Positions 1-5,489 of a stretch of 14,092 nucleotides of DNA are shown piece after piece. The notes beneath the pieces were generated by a model. The model was not told the DNA's origin, made no database searches, and saw only the letters and a program-made list of their open reading frames with translations. Every line of letters starts with the position of its first letter. The stretch's first letter is position 1. The DNA is from Candidatus Bathyarchaeota archaeon (GTDB lineage: Archaea; Thermoproteota; Bathyarchaeia; Bathyarchaeales; B26-1): contig JAGTRH010000016.1 of the NCBI GenBank assembly GCA_018396795.1, forward strand, positions 1 to 14,092, written 5' to 3'. A program made the translations under genes and the position numbers.

Positions 1-222
1 CTTTGAGTGCTCAGCAAGCATTCCTATCAGTTCTTTTTTTAACCGAAAGTTGAGATACGGACCTTCTCCAAAGGTACCTAGCGCAAAGATGCCATCAACG
101 CCCGCATTCTTTTGAAACTCCAGTTGTTGGAGAACCGACTCTTTGATCAAATTGCCTTCATGGTCGAGAGGGCTTAAGATAGCCGTTATAATTCCAGAGG
201 GTGTTTTTGTAATTTGTTTCAA
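1..222 (-). CDS. DapA/KDG-aldolase family lyase, N-terminal part (cut by window edge)
   Basis: The reverse strand from 222 encodes 74 residues before the window ends. They begin MKQITKTPSGIITAILSPLD and contain GVDGIFALGTFGEGPYL. This is the N-terminus of the class I aldolase family that includes dihydrodipicolinate synthase, N-acetylneuraminate lyase and 2-keto-3-deoxygluconate aldolase: beta-strand 1 with 'TAILSP(L/F)D', then the 'GVDGI...GT.GE' phosphate/carboxylate-binding loop. The Schiff-base lysine and substrate-specific residues lie outside the window, so the substrate (lysine biosynthesis, sugar-acid cleavage or another) cannot be decided. The start is a TTG at 220-222. No ATG or GTG lies between it and the in-frame upstream stop, and the homology begins immediately after it. 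No clear Shine-Dalgarno precedes it. Confidence 0.85.
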   Translation of the reverse strand, partial: MKQITKTPSGIITAILSPLDHEGNLIKESVLQQLEFQKNAGVDGIFALGTFGEGPYLNFRLKKELIGMLAEHSK

Positions 223-254
223 CTTAACTTGATAGCTTTGGATATGACGCTAAA

Positions 255-263
255 GATATTAAA
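255..263 (-). promoter_or_regulatory. Possible TATA box for the DapA-family gene
   Basis: On the minus strand TTTAATATC lies about 37 nt upstream of the TTG start at 222, which would put transcription start about 10 nt ahead of the codon. It is the best AT-rich match in the gap, but the match is modest. The rest of the 263-nt gap (223-485) shows no recognisable RNA or repeat. Confidence 0.25.
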
Positions 264-485
264 CTTTTTTACTTTGGCCAGAATATCAAGCTAAGGAAGA
301 GTAAAATGTATTTATGGAAGTTAACTCCAAAAAAGATGAGATTTGGATACCAGATATGGACCTTGAGATGATTACTAATTCAAAAGCCCTGCTTTGGTTT
401 TAACAATTAGATTGTGTCGAAAATTGAGGCAACTTCAATTAAAGTTAGATATTTCCATTTTAAATTTAAAAATGAAGATTTAAAG

Positions 486-989
486 CTAATAGACAGTGAC
501 TTTGGCCACTCCTTTAATTTTAAGGAATTCTTGTAAAAGATCGCCAGGTATCTGCTTTTCAGTTAAAAGAGTGAGTTTTGGTTCAGGTGAGAGTTCTGGG
601 TCGTCCACTATTGCTTGTCTTATGCTTATGTTTCTATCGGAAAGTAAAATTGCAGAGTTGGCGAGAATTCCAGGGGTTCTAGCATCTACCGGTGTGATCT
701 CTACGACACCCATGCCCAAGTGTTTAGCAACCTCCTTAAGTGAATGCCCAGCATTTCTAATGCCTTCGAAAATTGTACGTAGTTCATTATCCCGTTGTAT
801 AGTCTTTATTGTGTTACTTACAGTTCTACGATCAACTCCAGCAACTCTTGCTACACTGGTCGGTGAGATCAGGAGATTGTTACAGAATATCTTACCATTT
901 TTTATAGATAGACCATTTTCGATTAAAACTCTCGCTACCTTTAAGCCTTGAGGGTACTTCTCTAACCTTTCGATTATTAAGCCCCACAT
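486..989 (-). CDS. HTH-ACT domain regulator (COG2150-like predicted regulator of amino acid metabolism)
   Basis: This is a 167-residue soluble protein. Residues about 43-66 (PTSVARVAGVDRRTVSNTIK) form a helix-turn-helix that resembles a DNA-reading domain. After a helical linker (LRTIFEGIRNAGHSLKEVAKHLG), residues about 93-167 match an ACT-like ligand-binding fold: VVEITPVDARTPGILANSAILLSDRNISIRQ, then a later IPGDLLQEFLKIKGVAKVTVY strand-helix-strand. HTH plus ACT is the layout of COG2150, predicted archaeal regulators of amino acid metabolism. The ligand is unknown; the family link rests on the pattern I see, not on a search. The neighbouring DapA-family gene (same strand, 263 nt downstream) could be a target if it is a lysine enzyme, but that is inference. 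The ATG at 987-989 sits about 29 nt after a TATA box, so the transcript is probably leaderless. Confidence 0.75.
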   Translation of the reverse strand: MWGLIIERLEKYPQGLKVARVLIENGLSIKNGKIFCNNLLISPTSVARVAGVDRRTVSNTIKTIQRDNELRTIFEGIRNAGHSLKEVAKHLGMGVVEITPVDARTPGILANSAILLSDRNISIRQAIVDDPELSPEPKLTLLTEKQIPGDLLQEFLKIKGVAKVTVY

Positions 990-1013
990 CCAATTTATGC
1001 GCTAGAGCTTCAA

Positions 1014-1022
1014 TGTATAAAG
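1014..1022 (-). promoter_or_regulatory. TATA box for the HTH-ACT gene
   Basis: CTTTATACA on the minus strand is centred about 29 nt upstream of the ATG at 989. This is the spacing expected for a leaderless or nearly leaderless archaeal transcript. No Shine-Dalgarno sequence is visible between it and the start. Confidence 0.5.
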
Positions 1023-1184
1023 TTTCTCTTGCTCATGATTTTCAGGGGGGGTAAGGCACTCTGTAAAAGCCCCATTACACTTCGTAAAATTGAGCGTTTT
1101 CTTGTTATATGAACAAAACAGATTTAGAGGACTATTTGTAAAGTATCATTATCCATCCTCGGCTGAAAGGTTAACGGGAAAGAA

Positions 1185-1192
1185 TTTATATA
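1185..1192 (+). promoter_or_regulatory. TATA box for tRNA-Asn
   Basis: TTTATATA inside a longer AT-rich block (AGAATTTATATATTC) is centred about 29 nt upstream of the first tRNA base at 1218. This is normal spacing for an archaeal TBP/TFB promoter that starts transcription just ahead of the mature tRNA. Confidence 0.65.
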
Positions 1193-1239
1193 TTCAAATT
1201 TGAAAAAATGTTTTCACGCCAGCGTGGCTCAGAAGGTAG

Positions 1240-1263
1240 TCATTAGGCCCAAAATAAATGGGA
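1240..1263 (+). other. Probable D-arm intron in tRNA-Asn (about 24 nt, ends uncertain)
   Basis: Removing about 24 nt here restores a normal-length D arm (8-nt loop, 4-nt 3' strand, base 26). The insert can form a CCC(1248-1250)/GGG(1260-1262) hairpin with a 9-nt A/T-rich loop. The exact ends could shift by one or two bases. A clean 4-bp central helix with two 3-nt bulges is not evident, and the rebuilt 3' strand reads GTGC rather than GAGC, leaving a mismatch at 12-23. Confidence 0.5.
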
Positions 1264-1278
1264 TGCGGCGGGCTGTTA

Positions 1279-1299
1279 ACTGTGAATGTAAGGACAGAT
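1279..1299 (+). other. Canonical 37/38 tRNA intron (21 nt) with bulge-helix-bulge motif
   Basis: The outer helix is the anticodon stem GCGGG/CCCGT. The central 4-bp helix is CTGT (1273-1276) with ACAG (1294-1297). The 5' bulge is TAA (1277-1279) and the 3' bulge is ATA (1298-1300). Cutting after the second base of each bulge removes 1279-1299 and leaves a 7-nt loop with anticodon GTT. This is a textbook archaeal splicing-endonuclease substrate. Confidence 0.85.
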
Positions 1300-1321
1300 A
1301 CCCGTCGGTCGGAGGTTCGAA

Positions 1322-1334
1322 TATATTGAGAAAA
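1322..1334 (+). other. T-loop tRNA intron at 59/60 (13 nt)
   Basis: The T loop is 20 nt instead of 7. TTC (1316-1318) can pair with GAA (1330-1332), giving a relaxed central helix flanked by bulges AAT (1320-1322) and AAT (1333-1335). Cutting after the second base of each bulge removes 1322-1334 and leaves the perfect T loop TTCGAAT. Introns at 59/60 are known from tRNAs of Thermoproteales. Confidence 0.75.
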
Positions 1335-1397
1335 TCCTCCCGCTGGCGCTTAATCCATGATTTGATAGTGACAGAATTGATGAAACTTTGATAATTA

Positions 1398-1408
1398 AAA
1401 AATATATT
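1398..1408 (+). promoter_or_regulatory. TATA box for the DUF711 gene
   Basis: AAAAATATATT is centred about 27 nt upstream of the ATG at 1431, predicting a leaderless mRNA. Between the box and the start is a short inverted repeat, AGGTT-TTTT-AACCT (1411-1424), which could be an operator but is short enough to be chance. Confidence 0.55.
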
Positions 1409-1430
1409 CTAGGTTTTTTAACCTCGAATC

Positions 1431-2552
1431 ATGGCGCTTATAAGAGCTCTTGGATACCATATAGCACCACTTAATCTTGAGGTCGGACCTGAAGATTTAA
1501 GCAAACGACTTTATGGGCTTGCTTCTAAAATCGATAACCTGTGTAGAGGCTTTGATTGTGAAGTTTGGACGAGAAGGATAGTTTTGCCTCAATTACCGGA
1601 TGTAGATCCAAGACGTATAATGAGGTATGTAGACATAGCAGAACAATTTGCGCATGATATGAAAGTCGATTTCATAGCTTTACCTTTTTCGAATTTTGAA
1701 TTTAATAAATATGGTATTAAGTTAGTTGAAATTTTGGGGGAAAATAAAAAGGTAGTTTCTTCTGTAAAGGTTGCTGAACTAGGAGATGTCCCCACATATG
1801 CAAAGATAACAGACGCTGTAAGTACGCTATTTGAGATGGCAGAAGTTGCAGGACCGGAAGGGTGTACTAGATTTGCTCTAGCTTATGGAGATCAACCAGA
1901 AACCGCATATTTTCCAGACGCTGCTTCTAGAAGAGATGGTTTTTCAATAACGCTTAGATACATACCAGACTTATTAGAAAAAGTATATCCAAGTAGCAAA
2001 ATAGATGATTTGGTTGTAACTCTGTTGTATATCTTTAAACATTTTGATACACTAGCCAAAAGAATATCGAAAGATTTCGAAACGCAATATCTGGGGATCG
2101 ATACGTCGCTCTCGCCGTGGATGGAAGAGAGTGTAGCAAGACTTGTATCCAAAATTTTGGATGATGAGTTTGGCAGCCCAGGAACTTATGAGGTTTTAAA
2201 CAGGCTTAACATGGCGTTGGAAAGAGCAAGTTCTGAAATTACTGCATTGGGATTTTGTGAGGTAATGCTATCTGTGGCTGAGGATAATATCTTGAAAGAC
2301 CTTTGCAGAGCTGGTAAAATACAGCTTAAGGAATTGGTTTCGATGATATCAATATGTGTTTCGGGTTTAGATATGGTTGCGATACCCCTCTCGACTCCTA
2401 AGAAACGTCTGGCAAGACTTTTAATGGACACATTCGCAATTGCCTGTAAGAAAAGAAAACCAATAGGGGTACGATTGATACCAGTGCCTTGTGAACCAAA
2501 TAGCAATGTAGAAGTTGGGAGGTTCGGAAAGATGCCTGTACTTCAAGTTTGA
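1431..2552 (+). CDS. DUF711 (UPF0210) family protein
   Basis: This 373-residue soluble protein matches the DUF711/UPF0210 family along its length. There is an N-terminal 'IRALGYHI' strand with a 'CEVWTRRIVLPQLP' segment, then 'GCTRFALAYGDQP'. The family hallmark region follows: 'YLGIDTSLSPWMEESVARL' near residue 222, a Gly/Thr-containing helix, then 'ALGFCEVMLSVAEDNILKDL' and 'ICVSGLDMVAIP'. The C-terminus is 'KKRKPIGVRLIPVP....GRFGKMPVLQV'. As I recall, DUF711 proteins share a fold related to the pyruvate formate-lyase/ribonucleotide reductase barrel but have no settled biochemical role, and I infer none here. Bacterial copies usually follow an ACT-domain protein; here an HTH-ACT gene lies upstream on the opposite strand with the tRNA in between. 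The promoter suggests a single-gene leaderless transcript. Confidence 0.8.
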   Translation: MALIRALGYHIAPLNLEVGPEDLSKRLYGLASKIDNLCRGFDCEVWTRRIVLPQLPDVDPRRIMRYVDIAEQFAHDMKVDFIALPFSNFEFNKYGIKLVEILGENKKVVSSVKVAELGDVPTYAKITDAVSTLFEMAEVAGPEGCTRFALAYGDQPETAYFPDAASRRDGFSITLRYIPDLLEKVYPSSKIDDLVVTLLYIFKHFDTLAKRISKDFETQYLGIDTSLSPWMEESVARLVSKILDDEFGSPGTYEVLNRLNMALERASSEITALGFCEVMLSVAEDNILKDLCRAGKIQLKELVSMISICVSGLDMVAIPLSTPKKRLARLLMDTFAIACKKRKPIGVRLIPVPCEPNSNVEVGRFGKMPVLQV

Positions 2553-2631
2553 GGTTTGGACACAACTACTAAAAATATTATAAATGTTGGTAATAACCGA
2601 ATTGAACTTCTCTAAAAGTTAAAATGTTTAA

Positions 2632-2638
2632 TTTTTTT
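2632..2638 (+). terminator. T-run terminator after the DUF711 gene
   Basis: A run of seven T lies about 80 nt after the DUF711 stop codon in a convergent intergenic gap (2553-2799). Archaeal RNA polymerase terminates at U-runs. The same gap holds two short hairpins, ACACG/CGTGT (2675-2679 and 2688-2692) and AGAC/GTCT (2697-2700 and 2705-2708). No known RNA family is recognisable. Confidence 0.4.
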
Positions 2639-2799
2639 AGGCGCTATAGACAATGATAAATGTAGCGGAATTATACACGTTTGTAATCGTGTGTAAAGAC
2701 CTCTGTCTAAACTTATGTTGTTAAAATATTTGGTAGTTAAATTCTAATTTACCATTTAAACTTTATGGTTTAAGTCAATAATTGTTGCCTTTGTGTATT

Positions 2800-3837
2800 T
2801 TAAAGGGACCTTGTTACCAGACCATACAAGAGTCCAAAGGTCACACTTCCTACCCAAGCTATCAATGCATACGTTAAGACCACTTTCCACTTTGCTATCT
2901 TTGAAACTGCAAGCGCATTTGCAATGTCATACGGCTGTCCCATAAGCCAAGAAAGAAGCGCCCCTTTTGACATACCTAACTCTAGCAACCCCCTACCAAG
3001 AACGATCTCAACGAGAGTTGGTGTATATAATGGACCACCAATGATTGAAGCAAGCAGTATTCCTATTACTCCTGTCAGGTATGCATCAACGATATCTTCT
3101 GGCAGGTATGCTTCAACATAACTCACAATAACGAGACCTAAAAGAAAGAAAGGTAATATTTGCTTTGCCAAATATCCTGCAAAATGCAATGATGTTAAAA
3201 GTTTTTCGTCAAGGGGTGGTTTGACTACTTGTACTGTCGCTCGAGGTCTTAAAACAGGCCTTTGGTGTTCCTTTTCAACAGCTTTACCCCACGTAGTTTT
3301 CGAAATTATAACTCCTGCTGTCAGCGCGACGCATAGGGAAGCTATTACGCGAACCCCGGCAATTTCCCAAGATATCATTTCCCCAGTTAGTAAGATTGAT
3401 AAAATATTAGCCGCTGGAGCCATTAAAAGGAAGGTTATAGCTGGACCTATGCCAGCACCAGTGTATAACATGCCTGCAAACAGGGGAACCATAGTGCATG
3501 AGCAAACAGTCAGAAAAGGCGCGATTCCAAGTGCTAAACCATACCCTGTAATTTTACTTCCGCCCATATATTTACTAATAGTGTCTTTGGGAACGAATTC
3601 ATATATAAGACCCGCCGTTACGAATGCAAAAAGTAGACATATCCAACCATGGCTTGCATAGTCCCATAGGTAATAAAGTGGAATTTCGTACCAATTATAA
3701 TTTGAGAGGTCTGCAGGCTTCATCGTTGGAGCCAGAGAATATGATTGCATCCTACTGTAAATTAACAGACCTATGACGATCGTAATGAAAGCTAATAAAA
3801 CAACAGTTCTCAGACTTCTTATAATGCGTTCCTTCAA
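2800..3837 (-). CDS. COG0701/ArsP-like permease
   Basis: This 345-residue integral membrane protein has about eight to ten hydrophobic segments in two halves joined by a charged cytoplasmic loop (about 181-215). The first half carries VCSCTMVPLFAGMLYTGAG (111-129; Cys112 and Cys114), followed by FLLMAPAANILSI. The second carries IIGGPLYTPTLVEIVLGRG and LMGQPYDIANAL. This paired pattern is that of the COG0701 permeases (DUF318), whose ArsP members export trivalent organoarsenicals; the paired cysteines suit thiol-bound soft metals or metalloids. The substrate is inferred, not shown. The start is TTG at 3835-3837, with GGTGAG about 8 nt upstream overlapping the end of the thioredoxin-like gene. 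The next Met is residue 30, already past the first hydrophobic segment. The two genes, 9 nt apart, form one operon divergent from the ArsR gene. Confidence 0.8.
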   Translation of the reverse strand: MKERIIRSLRTVVLLAFITIVIGLLIYSRMQSYSLAPTMKPADLSNYNWYEIPLYYLWDYASHGWICLLFAFVTAGLIYEFVPKDTISKYMGGSKITGYGLALGIAPFLTVCSCTMVPLFAGMLYTGAGIGPAITFLLMAPAANILSILLTGEMISWEIAGVRVIASLCVALTAGVIISKTTWGKAVEKEHQRPVLRPRATVQVVKPPLDEKLLTSLHFAGYLAKQILPFFLLGLVIVSYVEAYLPEDIVDAYLTGVIGILLASIIGGPLYTPTLVEIVLGRGLLELGMSKGALLSWLMGQPYDIANALAVSKIAKWKVVLTYALIAWVGSVTFGLLYGLVTRSL

Positions 3838-3846
3838 AATAAGAAC

Positions 3847-4125
3847 TCACCCAGAATGATAGGCCTCCATAATTACTCGCTCTATCTCTTCTTTACCAGG
3901 TACCCTTCCCATGAACCTAACTGTACCATTAATGGCCATTGCCGGAGAGATCAGAAATCCATATTTCATCGTAGTTTCCTCCGACATAATATCGAGATTT
4001 TTTATATCCACATTTATTCCGTCGCCTTTGAGCTTTTCGACTGCTTTCTGGACATTTTTCTTCAATATTAAACATCTGATACAAGGTGGATCTGGTCCTA
4101 TTATTTCAAGAGTAATCTCTTTCAT
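3847..4125 (-). CDS. Small thioredoxin-fold protein with CxxC (permease partner)
   Basis: This 92-residue protein starts MKEITLEIIGPDPPCIRC. An N-terminal strand leads to redox-type CIRC (Cys15, Cys18), then a helix, strand NVDIKNLD, and FLISPAMAING with the likely cis-proline at 61. This is the short 'redox-active disulfide protein 2' type of thioredoxin fold. It probably handles or delivers thiol-bound metal(loid) to the permease encoded 9 nt downstream, since such proteins are frequent neighbours of COG0701 permeases. The frame stays open upstream to a TTG at 4152, but that codon lies inside the palindromic operator. The ATG at 4123-4125 has GAGGG 5 nt ahead and begins exactly at the fold, so I choose it. 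Confidence 0.78.
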   Translation of the reverse strand: MKEITLEIIGPDPPCIRCLILKKNVQKAVEKLKGDGINVDIKNLDIMSEETTMKYGFLISPAMAINGTVRFMGRVPGKEEIERVIMEAYHSG

Positions 4126-4144
4126 ATCAGCCCTCAAGAGAAAT

Positions 4145-4170
4145 AATAACAATATTTAAATATTGTTATT
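4145..4170. promoter_or_regulatory. Perfect 26-bp palindrome: ArsR operator with embedded two-way TATA box
   Basis: AATAACAATATT, then TA, then its exact reverse complement: 12-2-12 geometry with no mismatch, as in ArsR/SmtB-family operators. The centre (4154-4161, TTTAAATA) reads as a TATA element on both strands. It lies about 27 nt from the ArsR ATG at 4185 and about 33 nt from the thioredoxin-like ATG at 4125. A repressor bound here would block TBP on both promoters at once, giving autoregulation plus control of the efflux arm. Confidence 0.75.
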
Positions 4171-4184
4171 TTCTTTTTAAGGTG

Positions 4185-4532
4185 ATGAATCCGAAGAAAT
4201 CTTTAGTGTATTTTAAAGCAAACATATTAAAGGCCCTTGCAGATCCTATCAGGCTTGATATTATAGAGCTATTTAGAGCTGGGGAATGGTGTGTTTGCGA
4301 CATCGTACCGCAAATTAAAGTAGCACAACCATTGGTCTCGCGGCACTTGAAAATACTTAAGGAAAGGGGGATTGTGAAATCAAGAAAGATGGGGAATAGA
4401 ACATATTATTCTATAACCGATAATCGGATTTACGATATTTTGGATGCTCTTAATGAAGAACTTCTTGTCTCCTTCTCAGATGCCATAGCTCAATATTCAA
4501 ATATTCATAGGTTGAGGGGGAATTTAGTATGA
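4185..4532 (+). CDS. ArsR/SmtB-family metal(loid)-sensing repressor
   Basis: This is a 115-residue winged-helix protein. 'ILKALADPIRLDIIELF' (14-30) is the ArsR-family N-terminal helix pair. 'GEWCVCDI' (33-40) is the classic metal-binding ELCVCDL motif at the recognition-helix boundary, with Cys36 and Cys38 as likely thiolate ligands for As(III)/Sb(III) or a related soft metal. 'VAQPLVSRHLKILKERGIV' (46-64) is the recognition helix, and 'RKMGNRTYYSI' is the wing. The ATG at 4185 is preceded directly by an in-frame GTG at 4182. The ATG lies about 27 nt from the TATA core of the palindrome, suggesting a leaderless message. It is divergent from the permease operon and overlaps the next gene by 4 nt (ATGA). 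De-repression by metal(loid) binding is the family mechanism; the actual inducer is not determined by the sequence. Confidence 0.88.
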   Translation: MNPKKSLVYFKANILKALADPIRLDIIELFRAGEWCVCDIVPQIKVAQPLVSRHLKILKERGIVKSRKMGNRTYYSITDNRIYDILDALNEELLVSFSDAIAQYSNIHRLRGNLV

Positions 4533-4714
4533 GCCAGAAAACGACAAGTCTTAAATGTGAAATATGTGGTAGAGAGAATGTTAGTTTACTATATGGTATG
4601 CATAAAGATTTTGACAGGATGATTAAAATGTGCCAAGATTGTTGGAGAAATGCTTATTCCAATAATCGCTTAGTGTCCGGTTCTGGTAGTTCTTCAAGTG
4701 GTTGCTGTGGTTAA
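4529..4714 (+). CDS. Small Cys-rich zinc-ribbon-like protein with C-terminal CCG tail
   Basis: This 61-residue protein starts at the ATGA overlap with the ArsR stop and has GAGGGGG about 9 nt upstream, so it should be translated with the repressor. CEIC (10-13) and CQDC (35-38) form a probable zinc-binding four-cysteine knuckle. The C-terminus is a Gly/Ser-rich flexible tail ending SGSGSSSSGCCG, with adjacent cysteines 59-60. I recognise no named family. A vicinal thiol pair on a flexible arm suits capture or hand-over of a soft metal or metalloid ion, either to the ArsR sensor or to the divergent permease/thioredoxin pair. That role is inference from the cysteines and the operon. Confidence 0.7.
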   Translation: MSQKTTSLKCEICGRENVSLLYGMHKDFDRMIKMCQDCWRNAYSNNRLVSGSGSSSSGCCG

Positions 4715-4719
4715 CTTTC

Positions 4720-4734
4720 GCTGTAATAAACAGC
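4720..4734 (+). terminator. Short hairpin just after the ArsR operon
   Basis: GCTGT (4720-4724) and ACAGC (4730-4734) form a 5-bp stem with an AATAA loop, six bases after the stop codon. No long T-run follows, so a role in termination or 3'-end stability is tentative. The remainder of the convergent gap to 4866 is AT-rich with nothing recognisable. Confidence 0.25.
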
Positions 4735-4866
4735 ATATAATAAGTCTTTAACTAATACATCGACAAATTTAAGTCAAATGCCGCAGATTATTGTTGTTTA
4801 TATAATTTATTTAAGATCAATTGAAATATATAACTCTCGATGATCATTTCAGAAATATTGTAATTT

Positions 4867-5424
4867 TCAAAATAAAACTAGATCTCTAGAAGATGTTTTA
4901 ACTTTCTTATTGCAACTTGAGCAATAATAAGCACTCTTCGAATCGACCTCGCCTATCCAGTTACTGAACCGCATCACACAGGAAGGGTTTTTGCAATGTG
5001 ACAACCCCAAAAGATGACCTATCTCATGTACTGCTTCCTTTAAAAGTCGTTCTTTTAACAAGTCCTCGTTCTCGGGGTCTCCGTAGAAACTGGCTTTGAG
5101 TCTGTGAGAGGAAACAATAGCGACTCCCTCAATACGATCTGCCTCACCGAAGATGAAATTCAACCCAGGGGCGTAAAGGTCTAATTTAGTCACTCCTAAG
5201 CACAAGTGTTTGAAGGGATCTCCGTATGCCTTGGCAATATTCCTTAGGACATCGCTCGCAAGATATTGTTTTCTAATCGGGTCGAAAGCACGCTCGGGAG
5301 GACTTAAAGTCTCTCTAGATATTGCTACCTTTGAATTATAAATCGTACGCTCTATTCCCTTCGCAAGTCCGGAGAGTTGTTCATGGGGAAATGTACCTAT
5401 TGGTAAGAGCACAATACGCACCAT
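4867..5424 (-). CDS. amzA: Archaemetzincin (zinc metallopeptidase)
   Basis: This 185-residue protein has the full archaemetzincin signature. HEIGHLLGLSHC (133-144) provides the three zinc-ligand histidines (133, 137, 143), catalytic Glu134 and the first structural Cys144. CVMRFSN follows (Cys149, the Met-turn at Met151), and YCSSC (Cys168, Cys171) completes a four-cysteine second zinc site. The N-terminal 'IVLLPIG' strand and 'LGVTKLDLYAPGLNFIFGEA' are also family features. Archaemetzincins are predicted cytosolic endo- or aminopeptidases; natural substrates in archaea are unknown. Length is normal for the family. A TATA box about 27 nt upstream of the ATG at 5424 suggests it is transcribed on its own as a leaderless message, although it lies in line with the Topo VI cluster. 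Confidence 0.92.
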   Translation of the reverse strand: MVRIVLLPIGTFPHEQLSGLAKGIERTIYNSKVAISRETLSPPERAFDPIRKQYLASDVLRNIAKAYGDPFKHLCLGVTKLDLYAPGLNFIFGEADRIEGVAIVSSHRLKASFYGDPENEDLLKERLLKEAVHEIGHLLGLSHCKNPSCVMRFSNWIGEVDSKSAYYCSSCNKKVKTSSRDLVLF

Positions 5425-5446
5425 ATACTATAAGAAAGCCGTCCTA

Positions 5447-5456
5447 AGATAAAACG
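5447..5456 (-). promoter_or_regulatory. TATA box for archaemetzincin
   Basis: GTTTTATCTT on the minus strand is centred about 27 nt from the ATG at 5424. No Shine-Dalgarno lies between, consistent with a leaderless start. Confidence 0.4.
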
Positions 5457-5489
5457 ATTATGCTTCAGAGGTCTCTAGTGGTAAGATTT

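Larger units (their letters stand above)
1218..1348 (+). tRNA. tRNA-Asn(GTT) interrupted by three intron-like insertions
   Basis: The acceptor arms GCCAGCG (1218-1224) and CGCTGGC (1341-1347) pair perfectly over 7 bp, with discriminator G1348 and no encoded CCA. D-stem 5' strand is GCTC (1227-1230), followed by AGAAGGTA with the conserved GG. The anticodon stem is GCGGG (1268-1272) with CCCGT (1301-1305), one G-U pair. The loop CUGUUA|A carries anticodon GUU, hence asparagine. The variable loop is CGGTC (1306-1310). T-stem GGAGG (1311-1315) pairs with CCTCC (1336-1340). The gene is 131 nt against 73 for a mature tRNA without CCA. The excess of 58 nt is accounted for by insertions of about 24 nt in the D arm, 21 nt at 37/38 and 13 nt at 59/60. 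The last two fit bulge-helix-bulge rules. The D-arm insertion leaves an imperfect D stem whichever way it is cut, so a tRNA pseudogene is a less likely alternative. Confidence 0.88.

Noticed and set aside
314..403. 29-residue frame with acidic, Trp-containing composition in the gap before the HTH-ACT gene
   Set aside because: No Shine-Dalgarno at usable distance, no TATA at 27 nt and no recognised family; a frame this short is expected by chance.
496..951. 151-residue open frame opposite the HTH-ACT gene
   Set aside because: It is the antisense shadow of a gene with clear domain structure and has no promoter or homology-like pattern of its own.
1045..1073. G7 tract with downstream CCCC, possible hairpin or G-rich RNA
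   Set aside because: Only a 4-bp stem across a loop of 18 nt, with no further pairing.
1200..1391. 63-residue open frame on the plus strand
   Set aside because: It runs straight through the tRNA-Asn gene and its introns and has no recognisable protein features.
1411..1424. AGGTT-TTTT-AACCT as an operator for the DUF711 gene
   Set aside because: Five-base arms in AT-rich DNA are frequent by chance, and no linked regulator is evident.
2650..2720. C/D box small RNA
   Set aside because: A weak C-box-like ATGATAA is present but no CTGA D box at suitable spacing.
2653..2724. 23-residue frame ending in several cysteines in the convergent gap
   Set aside because: Too short, without promoter or ribosome site, and it lies in the likely terminator zone.
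4126..4152. TTG at 4152 as start of the thioredoxin-like protein
   Set aside because: It lies inside the palindromic operator/TATA. The ATG at 4125 has a Shine-Dalgarno and starts at the fold.
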